DNA of 5,412 bases from Flavobacteriales bacterium UBA7468 (GTDB taxonomy: Bacteria; Bacteroidota; Bacteroidia; Flavobacteriales_D; Crocinitomicaceae). The stretch spans positions 1-5,412 of the forward strand of contig DLPC01000013.1 of NCBI GenBank assembly GCA_002478565.1, given 5' to 3'. Below the pieces are notes generated by a model. That model saw only the letters and a program-made list of their open reading frames with translations. It was not told the origin of the DNA and searched no databases. Positions 5,248 to 5,412 of this stretch are shown here, piece after piece. Position numbers and translations under genes: made by a program. The number at the start of each line of letters is the position of its first letter. Within the stretch, counting starts at the first letter, position 1.

Positions 5248-5412
5248 AAAAAAGTTTTACTGTCTTCACAGTAGGTTTCTTGTTGCTAGTTTTTAATTTT
5301 GAGGGGCTCGTAGTTTTCGCTGGTGTTTTGCGCTTTGTAGTGCCGCGAATTCCAGACAAACCTGTTGTTTTGGCTTTAGGCTTCACCATTTGATAAATCC
5401 CTAGTGCCAATA
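5246..5412 (-). CDS. Very basic small protein, probably membrane-anchored (3' part only)
   Basis: The frame is open from the right edge to TAA (5248-5246); 54 complete codons are visible. The product reads LALGIYQMVKPK at the edge and then a Lys/Thr/Ser/Pro-rich tail (RGTTKRKTPAKTT, TSNKKPTVKTVKLF) with about twelve Lys, two Arg and no acidic residue. The LALGIYQ piece looks like the end of a hydrophobic helix, so the true start is probably beyond the window; an internal ATG (5389-5387) would give 47 residues without the helix. A short helix with a strongly basic tail could bind the phage genome beneath the virion membrane. It could also be an unrelated basic protein. The stop lies 19 nt before the 180-aa gene. 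Confidence 0.7.
   Translation of the reverse strand, partial: LALGIYQMVKPKAKTTGLSGIRGTTKRKTPAKTTSPSKLKTSNKKPTVKTVKLF
5248..5273 (-). terminator. Weak hairpin plus T6, possible attenuator
   Basis: On the coding strand TACTGT-GAAG-ACAGTA (5273-5258) forms a perfect 6-bp stem with a 4-nt loop, followed by AAAC and six T residues (5253-5248). This resembles a small intrinsic terminator at the very end of the basic-protein gene, just before the capsid-membrane genes. The stem has only two G-C pairs and lies within codons, so partial termination at most is likely. It could be chance. Confidence 0.22.

Noticed and set aside
1..5412. Tailed-phage, conjugative, CRISPR or secretion-system content
   Set aside because: No portal, terminase, tail tape measure, baseplate, relaxase, TraG-type ATPase, repeat array or secretion component can be read in any frame.

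Overview
The window looks like part of the virion-structure operon of a tailless, membrane-containing icosahedral bacteriophage (or the matching prophage), probably from a Bacteroidetes host. The host guess rests on moderate GC, near absence of Shine-Dalgarno sequences, A-rich leaders before start codons, and the general look of the proteins. All real genes lie on the minus strand and read right to left. They are tightly packed, with ATGA overlaps, a 16-nt overlap and short gaps, and no convincing internal promoter, so the stretch behaves as one transcription unit. No gene for replication, integration, packaging ATPase, tail, portal or large terminase is visible.

In transcription order (right to left): (1) the 3' part of a gene for a small, very basic protein with what may be the end of a membrane helix (5246-5412); (2) a 180-aa protein with three hydrophobic segments, a basic N-terminus and an acidic C-terminus (4684-5226), a candidate major membrane protein of the virion; (3) a 234-aa protein with a helical N-terminal third and a beta-rich remainder (3948-4652), the best major capsid protein candidate, probably with a single jelly-roll fold; (4) and (5) two beta-rich proteins of 140 and 136 aa (3513-3935 and 3097-3507) that share collinear motifs and look like diverged tandem paralogs, probably minor capsid, vertex or second capsid proteins; (6) a 107-aa beta-rich protein (2789-3112); (7) a 268-aa protein with a beta-rich head, a long coiled coil and a hydrophobic segment (1986-2792); (8) a 57-aa gene (1800-1973); (9) a 350-aa protein with an N-terminal membrane anchor, an annexin-like helical stretch and an SH3-like stretch (735-1787); (10) a glucosaminidase (GH73-type) lysin (235-738); (11) the start of another small beta-rich protein that runs off the left edge (1-188).

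The most striking feature is in the glucosaminidase gene. Close to its 3' end lies a run of ten A residues on the coding strand (279-288). In the frame as read, the protein ends after 14 more residues. A one-base slip (-1 frame) instead gives 30 residues that form a good transmembrane segment with a positively charged end, and stops at a TAA that overlaps the next ATG by one base. That frame has a stop just upstream of the A-run and no usable start, so only slippage, or an 11-A version of the gene, can express it. This suggests either a programmed switch between soluble and membrane-anchored lysin, or a homopolymer error or mutation in the sequence.

Together the genes suggest a virion with a protein shell (items 3-5, perhaps 6), an inner membrane carrying several small membrane proteins (1, 2, perhaps 7, and 8 unknown), and an entry apparatus that includes a membrane-anchored peptidoglycan hydrolase (9, 10). 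This assignment is inferred from architecture and layout; only the glucosaminidase is recognised with high confidence by sequence motifs.
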